Below are positions 1-10,063 of a DNA stretch of 64,000 nucleotides, piece by piece. The stretch spans positions 66,214,201 to 66,278,200 of the forward strand of contig CM059562.1 in the NCBI GenBank assembly GCA_030386875.1, read 5' to 3'. A model generated the notes under the pieces. It did not search any database, was not told the origin of the DNA, and was given only the letters and a program-made list of their open reading frames with translations. Positions within the stretch are counted from its first letter, which is position 1, and each line of letters begins with the position of its first letter. The DNA comes from Morinoia aosen. Lineage: Eukaryota > Arthropoda > Malacostraca > Amphipoda > Talitridae. A program made the translations under genes and the position numbers.

Positions 1-736
1 AAACTGTTTCATCCCACTTATTTTTTTGTAGTATTATAATGCATTTAAGTATGATTACGCGGCGGAGTTTCAAATGCCTGAGGTGATCAACGAACATTAC
101 AGGCCACGGGAAATTATTCGTCCATTTAATAGTCCTCTTTGAGTACTCGTTAGCCCTGGAATTCTCGTTCTCCATCGCACCTATAAATTCTCATACTGCT
201 ACTTCATTGAATTCAGAGTTGTATTGAAATACAGTTTTTGCACTTGATTTGGTCTATGAGAACATCACTAAGGCAATCTCTAAAATAAAATACAATATAT
301 AAGATCAGCGAAAATGGTAGAAAAAGAATTTTTGAAAGTTTAGACCCTGACGATGGCTGGAAGGCAGTTGATCTCAATTTATATACGTTCTTTCGTTTAT
401 ACGTTTATACGTTCTTTCAAATAGCCTCACGGAAGAATTTCCTTGACTCCGGTTGTGGACCTACATACCCACACTCGTACTCGTCGCTGTTTGTACACCT
501 TTATATCATGTGCACCCACGACTGCAGTCCGCAGTCGTGACCAATGACCAACTAAATAATTCAGCGCGGCACAAGCGAAGGGAAATTAATCATGTAGAAC
601 TTAATTGATGCTATTAGGCGTGTGTGGAAAAAAATTACACAAGCCATTGCTAACTAAGATTCAACGCTTGTGGCAAACATCCATCAGATCTGAAGCAATA
701 CAATCGCATGCTGACAAATTCTAGAAAGCTGCATCA
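1..736. other. Non-coding, nothing recognised
   Basis: AT-rich sequence without a coding-like reading frame, tRNA-like box pair or tandem repeat that I can recognise. A small duplicated phrase (cgtttatacgttctttc) lies near 385-418. It ends at the fold-back complex that begins at 737. Confidence 0.5.
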
Positions 737-1190
737 ACATTCATTAGTTAAATGTACGAGGAGCTCACGAGATTAGAACTCAGGAACTTAAATTCACCGC
801 ACCAGAACGCTATCGATCGCGCTACCGGCCACCCTAAAAGGTGGTCGACGCACAATGAAAGCAATCTTGGCACAGTGAAAGCAGGCACGAACTTGGCCCG
901 ACAGATATATTTCTTCAATTTTTTACTTAAGTATCGAGAGATCAAAGTCAAGTTAAGAATCTAGTACGGAAAGCTACTGCTTCCACAAGGTTTTTCAAAC
1001 AAATAAATGTAAGTAAATGTACGAGGAGCTCACGAGATTAGAACTCAGGAACTTAAATTCATGTAGAATTTAAGTTCCTGAGTTCTAATCTCGTGAGCTC
1101 CTCGTACATTTACTTATATTTATTTGTTTGAAAAACCTTGTGGAAGCAGTAGCTTTCCGTACTAGATTCTTAACTTGACATTCATTAGTT
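737..1190. repeat. Fold-back duplication complex flanked by a 13-bp direct repeat
   Basis: The segment is bracketed by two identical 13-bp words, ACATTCATTAGTT, at 737-749 and 1178-1190. Inside lie a 48-bp box at 749-796, an exact direct copy of it at 1014-1061, and an inverted copy in the right arm of the palindrome (947-1179). What is seen is two direct copies and one inverted copy of one box within about 430 bp. A target-site duplication around an inserted segment, or a template-switch rearrangement that reused the 13-bp word, would both give this layout. An assembly or library fold-back artefact is a real alternative because the copies are almost identical. Confidence 0.85.
947..1179. repeat. 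Near-perfect palindrome, two 114-bp arms, 5-nt loop
   Basis: Left arm 947-1060 and right arm 1066-1179 are reverse complements with one mismatch that I can find (g versus a in the run near 999), separated by the 5-nt spacer atgta (1061-1065). A transcript through it would fold into a hairpin with a stem over 110 bp. There is no coding frame of interest inside. The short spacer and near identity imply a very recent event or an artefact, because such palindromes are unstable and usually decay at the centre. Confidence 0.95.
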
Positions 1191-4100
1191 GTTTCTCAGC
1201 AATTATAGAATCTGAAGACAGTGCTGAGCACTTTATTTATAATAAGTACTTAAGACAACGCAACTTTAAACATAAGTGAGAAGAAATGTACATAGGAGCA
1301 GGGATTGCTGAATCGCTCTTCTGATTAGCATTGTTGTTAAAATGGTTTTAGGATGGAAGAAAGTTAAAGCACTCCTCAGTGTTTTAAATGAATGGCTATC
1401 GATTCCGAGGAAATCTCTAGTGAAACTATAGAAACATTTCAGTTAAAATAGCTCATCAGTTCTTCATAGACTCTCCTCCTTAATCAGCATTAAAATAGCA
1501 TAAAAATTAATTTGGATATTTTTTTCATCACATCACGCAATAATATTTTTCAATGTGAAAATATGAGTACAATAACTTTCGCGTTACATGCTCACGAAAT
1601 GAAACTTCCTTCTGTACAGCTCAGCGTATTGTTTATGCGAGCAGTCAATATGTTTTCGAGCGTTTTTGGCAAAAGAATTCGGCCTCCGATTTTGCCTGAT
1701 GACCTGGCACTGTTGGATTTATTTCGACAGCGAGACATTTTTTCCGAGACGCGCTGCACCGCAAGCTGTGCCTGTAATGCGCTGTTGGAATATCGCATCA
1801 ATTCAGCATTGTTCCATTAACACCATAACTCAGATTTTTAAAATATTCGCGTCGTCGCAATGGAACAGTTGAGTGTAACTCCGCCTAATACAACTTACCC
1901 TTGTCAACTGTACCGCAACAAAAAGTTTATAGTTCCAAATCTAGCCTTAGTCTGATCATGTGTTGATGAAATATGGTTACAGTGACAATTGTGCTATTGC
2001 TTTTCAATAATTTTGAAGTTTCAAGATTCCGAAGACAGCTGCTTAACAGCTGTGAGGTTTATTTGTTTCCGATTCCTCATTTTCTTTGCATATTTGTTCG
2101 CTTGAAGCTTCAAGCAGCAATAGAGAGAGTGCTACGATGATAAAATTTTCTATCTTTAAAGATATAGAGCTTACGAGTTATTTTTCTCAAAAAAGCTTGT
2201 AAAAATTACTTTAAGGCAATAGTCCGCTAATTCTCATTGATTGATTTAAAAGTCCATCGAACAGTGTTACTGTTCGTATCATAAATGAATACTTATCATG
2301 AGATAAATAAGTAGCGTGATGCTCCAAGTCGACAGCTCTAAACTCTTACACGAGATGTAAGAAGGGGTGTTGTTAACAACCATTGTGCGAATGCAAATTC
2401 CTCTGTTGTTCATTGAACACAACACTCTAACTGAAATTTTACAAATTTTAGTTTCAAGGCATATTTTCAGATGAAACGAACGCAGCGCAACATGTAGAAC
2501 AAAATTAATTAAGTCTTTTTCTATGCGCATTTCACATTCAGTTTTGCTTATCAGAGGGAACTAGTCGCCAGCAGCTGAACAAATGAAGTCACGACACATT
2601 TATGTACGCAAACGCCAGCTTAAAGTCATAATTTTGTACAGACAACGGAGCCAGAAATTTTGGACCTATAGAGGCTGATGCTGAGGTAGCTCAGGCTGAT
2701 CTGGCACAAATTTAGAGAAGAACTTCCGAGTGCTATTCTCGTGAGTTTATGCGAATCATTAGGCCCCCTCAGGGACTGCTCAAGCCCTTACAATATAGAA
2801 TTTTAATGATCCCCCTGAGCAAAATGAGCCATTTTTCTCGCTGGAGAGAATCTAAAAAATGAATGTTTTCACGATGAAGAACATTTTTCCTGAACATTTA
2901 ATTTCAATTATTATTGATTCGCTGTTCAATCGCACACATATTCGCGAACTTAATAGACAGTTATAAAATTTCCTTAATATCAATAATACATTTCGAAAAA
3001 ACTATCCCATCTGAAAACATGTGCAAATATAAAGAGTACATTACAGTATTCTAAAAATAGATATTACTTGTATAATAGAATTGACAACCGGATGAAATTT
3101 TTCTGTTTTATCATTGTAACTTTACATTCACGTTCGAGCAGTTCTCCTTCATCTTCTAATGTTATGCGAAACCAATTGGAAGTCGTTTAATTCCGATTAT
3201 ACATGGTGAAGCAAACTATCACGACGTAAGAATTTGCAATTTCTTGAGCTCCCACGACTTAACCTAACGGTGCAAGTAGAAGTTCGGCAAAACGGCCAGC
3301 AGTAAATTGCGTGCATTTTATTTTCTGAGCAAGTCCCGAGACTCCCGACCCGTCAGCAATATGTCACACGGAACTGCTCCATGTTTTGTAAGTCTTTCAT
3401 GGTTTCTGGTGGCGTTCGGAAAGAACGTCAAAGCTCACATGGCGTAACTTATGCGACAGCTATTGCTCTTCTTATGAGTGATAGCAAGGGCCATCCTCTC
3501 CAATATCCCAAGCCTCATTGTCAAAAGGAAGCCAAATAAAAGGCAGGCGAAGCGGAAAGTTTTTCAACAGCCTCGGTGTTTTGTCCTCTGTAGAAAAACT
3601 AGCTTGCTGTCAAGGATTCTAAACTTTGCGATGAGAAAAAACTCTTTTTGAGTGAACGTACAATGGAGTTAAAGTTCCATTATAGCAGCAACAAAACAAA
3701 TGTTTGACCAAGCTGTTCTAGCAGTTCTTGTTCATTTCCTGCTAGGAAAAAAATCGCTCGGAATGACTACAAAATTAAGATTTCTGAAAATGTCAGCTTT
3801 AAGGACTTGAACAATACTTTTGACTCAAATGTAGACCCTACATTTCAATTTTCAACATCATCTCATGATTAATTGGCATAAGATTAATTGTCATCGACAT
3901 TGTCACATTTAGCGTCATGTACGATAAAAATATCATTCTAGATACCAGTACACTCACAGATAGAGTCGTAACCAACATTCCAGTGCTAGTTAAATAAAAT
4001 CAGATACAAACGTAGCATAACTGTTTAGATAAAAGATGAGGTCAAAGTATTGTTTGTCGTAAAAATAATGCTTTTTGCCTTATTTATAAGCGACTTACCT

Positions 4101-5104
4101 GTGTGAGTTCTGGTCTCAAGAAAATAATTGATGGGGAAGCACGCTTTCCATACTAGATCAAGTTTAAAGTATTATGTTGATCCGAGAATTGAACCTTAGT
4201 TTTTATTTCTATTTTAATGAGAATGAAAAACGCTGATAATCTTTAACAGTAACTTTAACAGGGTTACTTAACGCCGTTGATTTTCATTCTATTCTCTTTC
4301 ATATTTTGGTAAGATAGCCGTAGAAAAATCCTTGCGGTATAACTTGGGTTAAGATGCTGATACAGAGGGGACTATTTAGTAAACATCAATTCAGCGGTCC
4401 CTGGTTTTCCTGGTGACCTAATTTTTTCCCGTTTTCCAAGAGCCGCAGGAGCATGACAGAGTCGCCGGGTCTGGCCGGAGAGCGCATAATGTTCGGGTGA
4501 ATGAGTCCCAGTGCAATGTCACGAGTCGGGTCCGGATGCAATATTGGTTGTTTGCGTCGCGCCGGCGGACTAGGGTTTACTACAATATTGGATGGCAAGT
4601 TGATTTCGGAATTTAAAGGCAAACAATATTAGTTTATTCCAAGCCTCCAATCGTAAACTGAGTCAAGCGCTTGCCGGATGGTCGAGTGCAATTGCAAGCA
4701 TCAAATTTCGCTGACCTCTATAGCCAATACGTTGAAGTAATACTTGAATTACGTTGACATTGGTCTCATTTAATGTAGAAACAGCGAGGGAATATCCGAC
4801 ACGTAGTGTTTGCTTAGGACAGGACGCATAGCTTATCAGGGAGACGAAGCACTTTCTACCAAATGATACGAGTAATATATTCCAGGAACTTATACGAGTA
4901 TGATGCGAACATCTGAGTTATAAACTAACTGAACGTATTGGCTTCTGGTTCAGCATCAATAACAGCAAAGAAATTTGTAACAATTTGGTTCTGCAAACGC
5001 ATCCCGATTTGAGTTACGAGTTGCCTGTTAGCTAAAATTCAAATAGGCAATACCGAACGAAAAAATTTAACTTATGAGACCTGTGGAAAAAATCCTCGCT
5101 TTTT
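1191..5104. other. Non-coding, no recognised gene
   Basis: Short open frames occur on both strands (for example 1512-1820 + and 4386-4622 -), but they overlap one another in competing frames and have no recognisable domain or splice context. No tandem repeat or inverted repeat pair was recognised. The stretch 4390-4620 is locally GC-richer. Confidence 0.45.
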
Positions 5105-5350
5105 TTACTTTGTCCTAAACGATCCTAACACGTACACTGCGATGGGTTAAACCGATTTTCAATATTCAACTCCGATTTAAAGTCAATTGTAGTAAGAAAT
5201 TTTGAAAAAAGCAATCATTAATTGGATCACGCCTTAATTTAGTTTAGATTAAGCATTCATGAAAATTGAGTTTGAAACAACTGGTCGGCCAGTAGGATTA
5301 GGAAATCCCCTCCGTGGCCACCGGTGGCTCACGTCGCCGTCAAAGTGCTA
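5105..5350 (+). mobile_element. Short interspersed repeat, copy A (possible MITE)
   Basis: This copy aligns in order with two others at about 9502-9731 and 15415-15697. Shared landmarks are a region reading ttcaatatt...agtcaattgtag, then ggatcacgcctt, then ttcatgaaaa.tgagtttg, then a 3' block with the 12-bp palindrome GCCACCGGTGGC followed by the word gtcaaagtgct. It begins near actttgtcc and ends near gtcaaagt, giving short imperfect inverted termini (ACTTTGwC). There is no coding capacity. Boundaries are approximate (within about 15 bp). A short non-autonomous DNA transposon fits best; a SINE fragment is possible, but no A/B box was seen. Confidence 0.7.
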
Positions 5351-7542
5351 ATGATACTTGACCTAAAAGTATCTGTACATTTGGAATGTTTTTAATAAAT
5401 TAATCAAGTTTTCAAAATGGATAAGAATATCCGGATCAAAATCTAGCTATTTGAAAAAATGTTTGAGAAGCATCTGTAAAAAAAGTATTCCAGTAGAAAA
5501 GCAAAAACCGTAGAATTATAGTTATTCTATATCAAGTCTTTCATGTTCGTTGCTTAGAGATTGTATAGTATTTATATAAATTTTGGTTCGCATTGAACAT
5601 AAAATTTTCCTATACCCGATATGGGTGCCACTTACATAGTTGAAATCAAACGTTATTCATTTCGGATGAGGTATTACTACCGGGAAATAATACACGTGGC
5701 AATTTCCATCTACTTTATTTTTATCACACAATATTTTCATTGCGTAAAAAGCAACTTAATAACTTCGGATTTAATGTCATTTAGTGGTTCTTCAGCCTCG
5801 CTCGTACGGTATGAGAGCCTCGTGAATTCGACCACTTTCAATAATGCAAAACAGAGCAACGTTAAGTTCTTCATCGGATCTCCCACGCTACTCTAGTATC
5901 AACATATTTAAAAGCATCGTTCGTCTTACAACGTAAGTGAGGAAGCAAGGGTGTTTCTCAAAAGGAGAGTCTTACATATTCGTCAATTATTATTCCAGTA
6001 AGTAATATTCTGCGTAGAGAACCAAACAATCGAAGATCTTAATGGAAGACGTTTGCAGAGACGCAACACCTGATCTGATAATAGTTCTTCGTGGCTCGTG
6101 CAGCTTATTTTTTCCTTCCAAAAACGAAGGGAAGAAGAATATGCATTTATTTTTGCTCAAGGTAGTTCTCATATCGTGAATTTTTCTATTAAAGGCCCGT
6201 TGGATGACATTTGTTACAATATTGCAGCTTGCATTCGTGAGAAACCACTAATTCATATTGATGTTTAACATTTCTCACATAGACAAGCAAAAATGGTGTA
6301 ATTATTAAGTTTGAATCTGTCCGGAAAAATTCCCCAGTGCTCATTCGAAGACATCTAACTTCGCTCTGCGTTATGTTACCGGCTCTAGCTCCCATCATTT
6401 GCTTGTGCAGTATTTCATACCAACGCGTCAGAGCTCTGCCTAATGTTACACGGCGAAATTTATTCGTAAAAACTACTCTGGAAATATTTATAAATGCAGG
6501 TCTTAGCCTAAATTACCTAACATATATAAATATTTTGTGGTTGATAATTCTAAAGTAATATTCATGATGCCAAAAAGGTAAGTAATTCCTTGCGGGGAAA
6601 CAAAAGTTAATAAATCTTACTTGGGAGCACTTCCAGACTACACGACGCTGTCGACGTCGAAACCCCAATTTTCACAACGCGCCTGGGCAGTTATGTGTGA
6701 TGCCCGCCTTTCGACCTCATGTGTGAACGATCACATCTTCGTGATCTAAAACGCTTAAAGATCTTATTTAAGATCGGTCCTAAAATTTTTATGACCTGGA
6801 TCGGGTTAAAGATTGGGATCTAAAACGCTTAGAGATAATTTCTGGCGGTTCTGAGTCAAAAACCAATTTGCTTTTTCAACTGCTTGATGACTTCCTCCAA
6901 CAAAATTAATGATGCGGTACTGAGACCGTGGACAAATAGTGCGACATTTGGAGATACCATGAGTGTTGCCAGCCTTAGGCGTCTTGACACTCTGGAATGT
7001 AATGAAGCGAATTATCATTTAGCAACGAAGAACGTGTGAAAAGTCTAGCCTTGTTTGCAAAAGGAACAAACAGAAAACTGTTTACTTTGCCTTCTTATAT
7101 TTTAATTGAGTTCGTCGCTATGCCCAATGACGGATGCAACTCCACTGAACAAAGTTCTTTCTCAATTAAAATTAACTGAACTTTCCCTGAAATTTCGCCG
7201 TTTGCAACTTTTTTCTGAGGAAGTCTCGTCTCTATTGTTATTTTCAAACGATCAAAACGAATCGAACTTTTATTCTCACTTGAAGAATAAATTTCACTCA
7301 GTCCACCGACTTCGTCCCACTATAAGCGAGCGTATTAGATAGGATTACATGGCATCATTACAAAAATTATTGTATTGAGCTATCTTGGTTTCCGGTCACT
7401 CAAGCTCTCTTGGTCTTAAGGTGCGGGGCTGTTGGGTGGCTGGGGAGGATTTCAAGGCTAACGACGCACGCAATCCTCATCCTGCAGCTCAATCGGTTTG
7501 CGAAAAGGTACTCAGAGCAACTGAGCTCTTGCTAAATTGCAG
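5351..7542. other. Mostly non-coding, no gene assigned
   Basis: It contains short frames with no recognised homology. A direct repeat, gatctaaaacgctta followed by [a/g]agat, occurs near 6741 and 6820. The frames at 7106-7342 and 7385-7597 on the + strand lie just upstream of the putative exons at 7543-8378 and could belong to the same transcription unit, but I found no consensus splice sites joining them in phase. Confidence 0.4.
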
Positions 7543-7603
7543 GGGCAGATCCAGGCTGACAGTAGACGAGCGGCTCTGTTATTCTGCGCATTGCTAGCTC
7601 CAG
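7543..7603 (+). CDS. Putative internal exon of the unknown gene at 7945-8378
   Basis: A 61-nt open segment is preceded by ttgcag and ends in CCAG at a GTATAC donor (intron would start at 7604). Joining it to the acceptor at 7941-7944 (ttttggcag) restores one continuous frame (…LLAPG then LKWTRSS…). This is inference from two splice-like sites and phase agreement only. The upstream acceptor has a weak pyrimidine tract, so the 5' limit is uncertain and the true exon could be longer or absent. Confidence 0.22.
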
Positions 7604-7944
7604 GTATACCAATAGGGGACGTAATGCAGCGAACGGAAGAGCTTGGATGAGTTTTTAACGCAATGTTTATCCATAACTAAACAAGATCCCTTCTCTCAAA
7701 AATGCACTGTTTTCTTTCCTTGAGCTCTTTTCTCTTTTAATATCACATTACTGGAAATTTTATTCCCAAAGCGCATTTAAAGCGCAAGATTAATAACGAC
7801 AAAAGGCGAACTGACGCTTGATAAAAAATGACAATGGCCTATTTGCACGTATAGGTCAGCTTTCTCCAGCGAAAGCTCATACATCTAACTATAACACACG
7901 TACAATTTCTTAAGCTTTTTAAATAATTTACTGTATTTTGGCAG

Positions 7945-8378
7945 GTCTCAAGTGGACACGGAGTTCAATCAATACGCTCATGACAATATTACCGAAGAAG
8001 TATTTACGTGAAGGGCTCTATGTTACACCACTTTTGAATGTGGAACGTGAGGAAAAGATTAAGAAGACTCGGGGATTAAATCCTTTCAAAATATGTGAGC
8101 GTTTGTTGAATCAAAAAGCCAAAGATGAATCCATAATTCAAGAAGACTTAGCGAGAAGAGCTGCTTCGATGAAAACAATTCAGCTCTGCAGTGGAAAACA
8201 TGTCAAGAAAAACAATCTTATTCGCAAATTGGAAAACACTTCAGCGTTGAATAAGGAAAACCTTTTTGATTTCAATAATTTAAGAAGATTATTTTTAGCA
8301 GACGGAAAACACAACTTGACGCGAGAGCAGTGTGCTCGAAGACTGAAGAGAAATCCGCAACTTGCTCGACGCACTTGA
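7945..8378 (+). CDS. Putative terminal coding exon, unknown basic protein
   Basis: The frame is open from 7938 to the TGA ending at 8378, about 145 codons, beginning with a non-ATG codon. This is expected if it is a 3' exon: the sequence just upstream (TTTTGGCAG, 7936-7944) is a good 3' splice site with a T-rich tract before it. The predicted peptide is rich in Lys, Arg, Leu and Asn, with no membrane segment or signal peptide. It starts GLKWTRSSINTLMT and ends with a basic tail, REQCARRLKRNPQLARRT. No domain was recognised. It is one of the longest open frames in the window outside the LINE and has even codon use. An in-frame intron to 7543-7603 is possible. The product and role are unknown, and a chance open frame is not excluded. 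Confidence 0.42.
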
Positions 8379-9423
8379 GAATATTTGCTGTCATATTTTT
8401 TAAGATGTTCCTTCAAATGTGGGGAATCAATTTGATATCAAAATGCGCAAATGTCTGCCAGAAACTGTGAAGGGTTCGATTGAGAGAAAATCTCTTCGTG
8501 TTTGGAATCTGGACGACAGGCGAAGAATGTCTTATTGAATAGCCGTCGGTGCATTCCAGATTTTTTGCGCAACCTGCATAATTGCATTCTGTTTACCTGC
8601 GCTCGATAAGTTCTTGTAAGGTTTCTGGAAAATTCGTGATGAAAAGTTTAAAATCTTTACATTTTAGTAAAGTTTTTCTCAGGTTAATAGTTAAATACGT
8701 AAGCCATTTCCTACAATGAAAAAATACCTTGCCTGTGATTTGAGGAACTTATAGATAACGAACAGACATTTATACGAGAATCATCGACTGCCCTGCGTAG
8801 ATGAATGGAGCAGATCATGAAGTCTGATTCCTGATAAATTAGTGTTGTATAAAAGTGGAAAAAACTCGAATATACATACTTGAGAACGTTTCTAACTGCG
8901 TTTTTATTTTTTAAGGCATTTATAACACATGGAAGAAAATTGTAATTTCTAAGAAGGTCCCTTGAACTCGGCGAACTTGAGAAAAACTTTAAAGAGTATT
9001 CAACCATTAATTGTGTTCGCAGGGCACTTACTCCTATTTTCTTTAAGACAGTCTTAAATCAGGTTTGCATTTAGATGTCCGAGAGTCTCCATGCTTCAGT
9101 CCTGCATCATTTTTTTATAAGAGATAGGAGCATTTCTATTTCTTAAAAGATTGAAAGCTAATTGATAGAAACGGAATATATTCCAAACAATCTTGAAAGC
9201 TTCTGACAGCGCGGGATGAAAAGTGTGGAAGGATGCCCCCGAACCAAAATGAAACCTGAAATTTGAGGATGTGTTGAGATTTTCTGCCATGAGGAGAAAG
9301 TTCCAAATAAAATGATGGAGTTCGTCTAAACTTTTTTCGTAGATCCACATATTGTAATCGTAAGCCGCCTAGGTATGGGGTTGCCACAAATTTAATGTTA
9401 GGGCCTCGTAGTAGCGACTTCAT
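8379..9423. other. Non-coding, no gene assigned
   Basis: Immediately downstream of the putative terminal exon. I see no clear AATAAA signal close to the stop. Minus-strand frames at 8711-9007, 9096-9350 and 9136-9429 overlap one another and have no recognised homology. Confidence 0.4.
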
Positions 9424-10063
9424 CCTCAATTACTCCTATGCTCGGATAGCCGTGAATTCTTACTTTATTTCGCCTACACTCCCATTGCTCTGAATTCTTT
9501 CCAAAGACTTTGACCGCAATTGGTTAAGCTGAAGTTCAATATTAAACCTAAATTTATAGTCAATTGTAGTGAGCGATTTTGAAAATAGTTAACATTAACT
9601 GGATCAGGCCTTCAATGAGCATTAATTAAACATTTTCGAAAAAAGAGCTTGTGACCACCTGTCTGTCAGCAGCACTGTGAAAATCATCTCCGTGGCCACC
9701 GGTGGCGAGCGAAGCAGTCAAAGTGCTACTGTAATTACGCCTCCATGCACATTGCTGTCAATTCATTCTCAACTACTTCTACAGTCGCATCGCCTTAAAT
9801 TCCCTTCCTCAGTTATACCTACACTCGCATCAGAGTAAATTCTCTCTTGATCACTCCTACTCTCGTGTCGGAGTGAATTCTTTCTCAATTACGCCTACTC
9901 TCATAGTAAATTCATAATTAATTGCAACTACACTCACATCGCCATGAATTCTTTCTCAACTACGGGTACAATGGCATCGGAGTGAATTCATTCTCAATTA
10001 CGCTTCAGCGACACATCGCCATGGAATCATTCCAAGTTACGCCTACACTCTTACGCCGAATAA
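9424..10063 (+). repeat. Degenerate 38-40 bp minisatellite, split by an inserted repeat
   Basis: The array repeats a unit reading roughly tctttctcaattacgcctac, then a ..tcgcatcgg.gtgaat tail. About two units lie before 9502 and about eight and a half after 9731. Units vary at many positions and differ by one or two bases in length, so the array is old. Tails alternate between forms like gccatgaat and ggagtgaat. The interruption at 9502-9731 is copy B of the short interspersed repeat. Confidence 0.8.
9502..9731 (+). mobile_element. Short interspersed repeat, copy B, inserted in a minisatellite
   Basis: Homologous in order and orientation to copies A and C. Because it interrupts a tandem array, its limits can be inferred: the left minisatellite unit stops after tctttc and the right one resumes at aattacgcc. 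The element therefore starts near caaagactttgacc and ends near gtcaaagtgctactg. The inverted termini share ACTTTGAC with a following [c/t]gc. It lacks about 20 bp present near the 5' end of copy A. It carries the GCCACCGGTGGC palindrome near its 3' end. No ORF. Confidence 0.75.

Noticed and set aside
7385-7597. 70-codon + strand frame just upstream of the putative exons
   Set aside because: It is in a different frame from the spliced model and overlaps the better-supported exon. No splice sites link it in phase.
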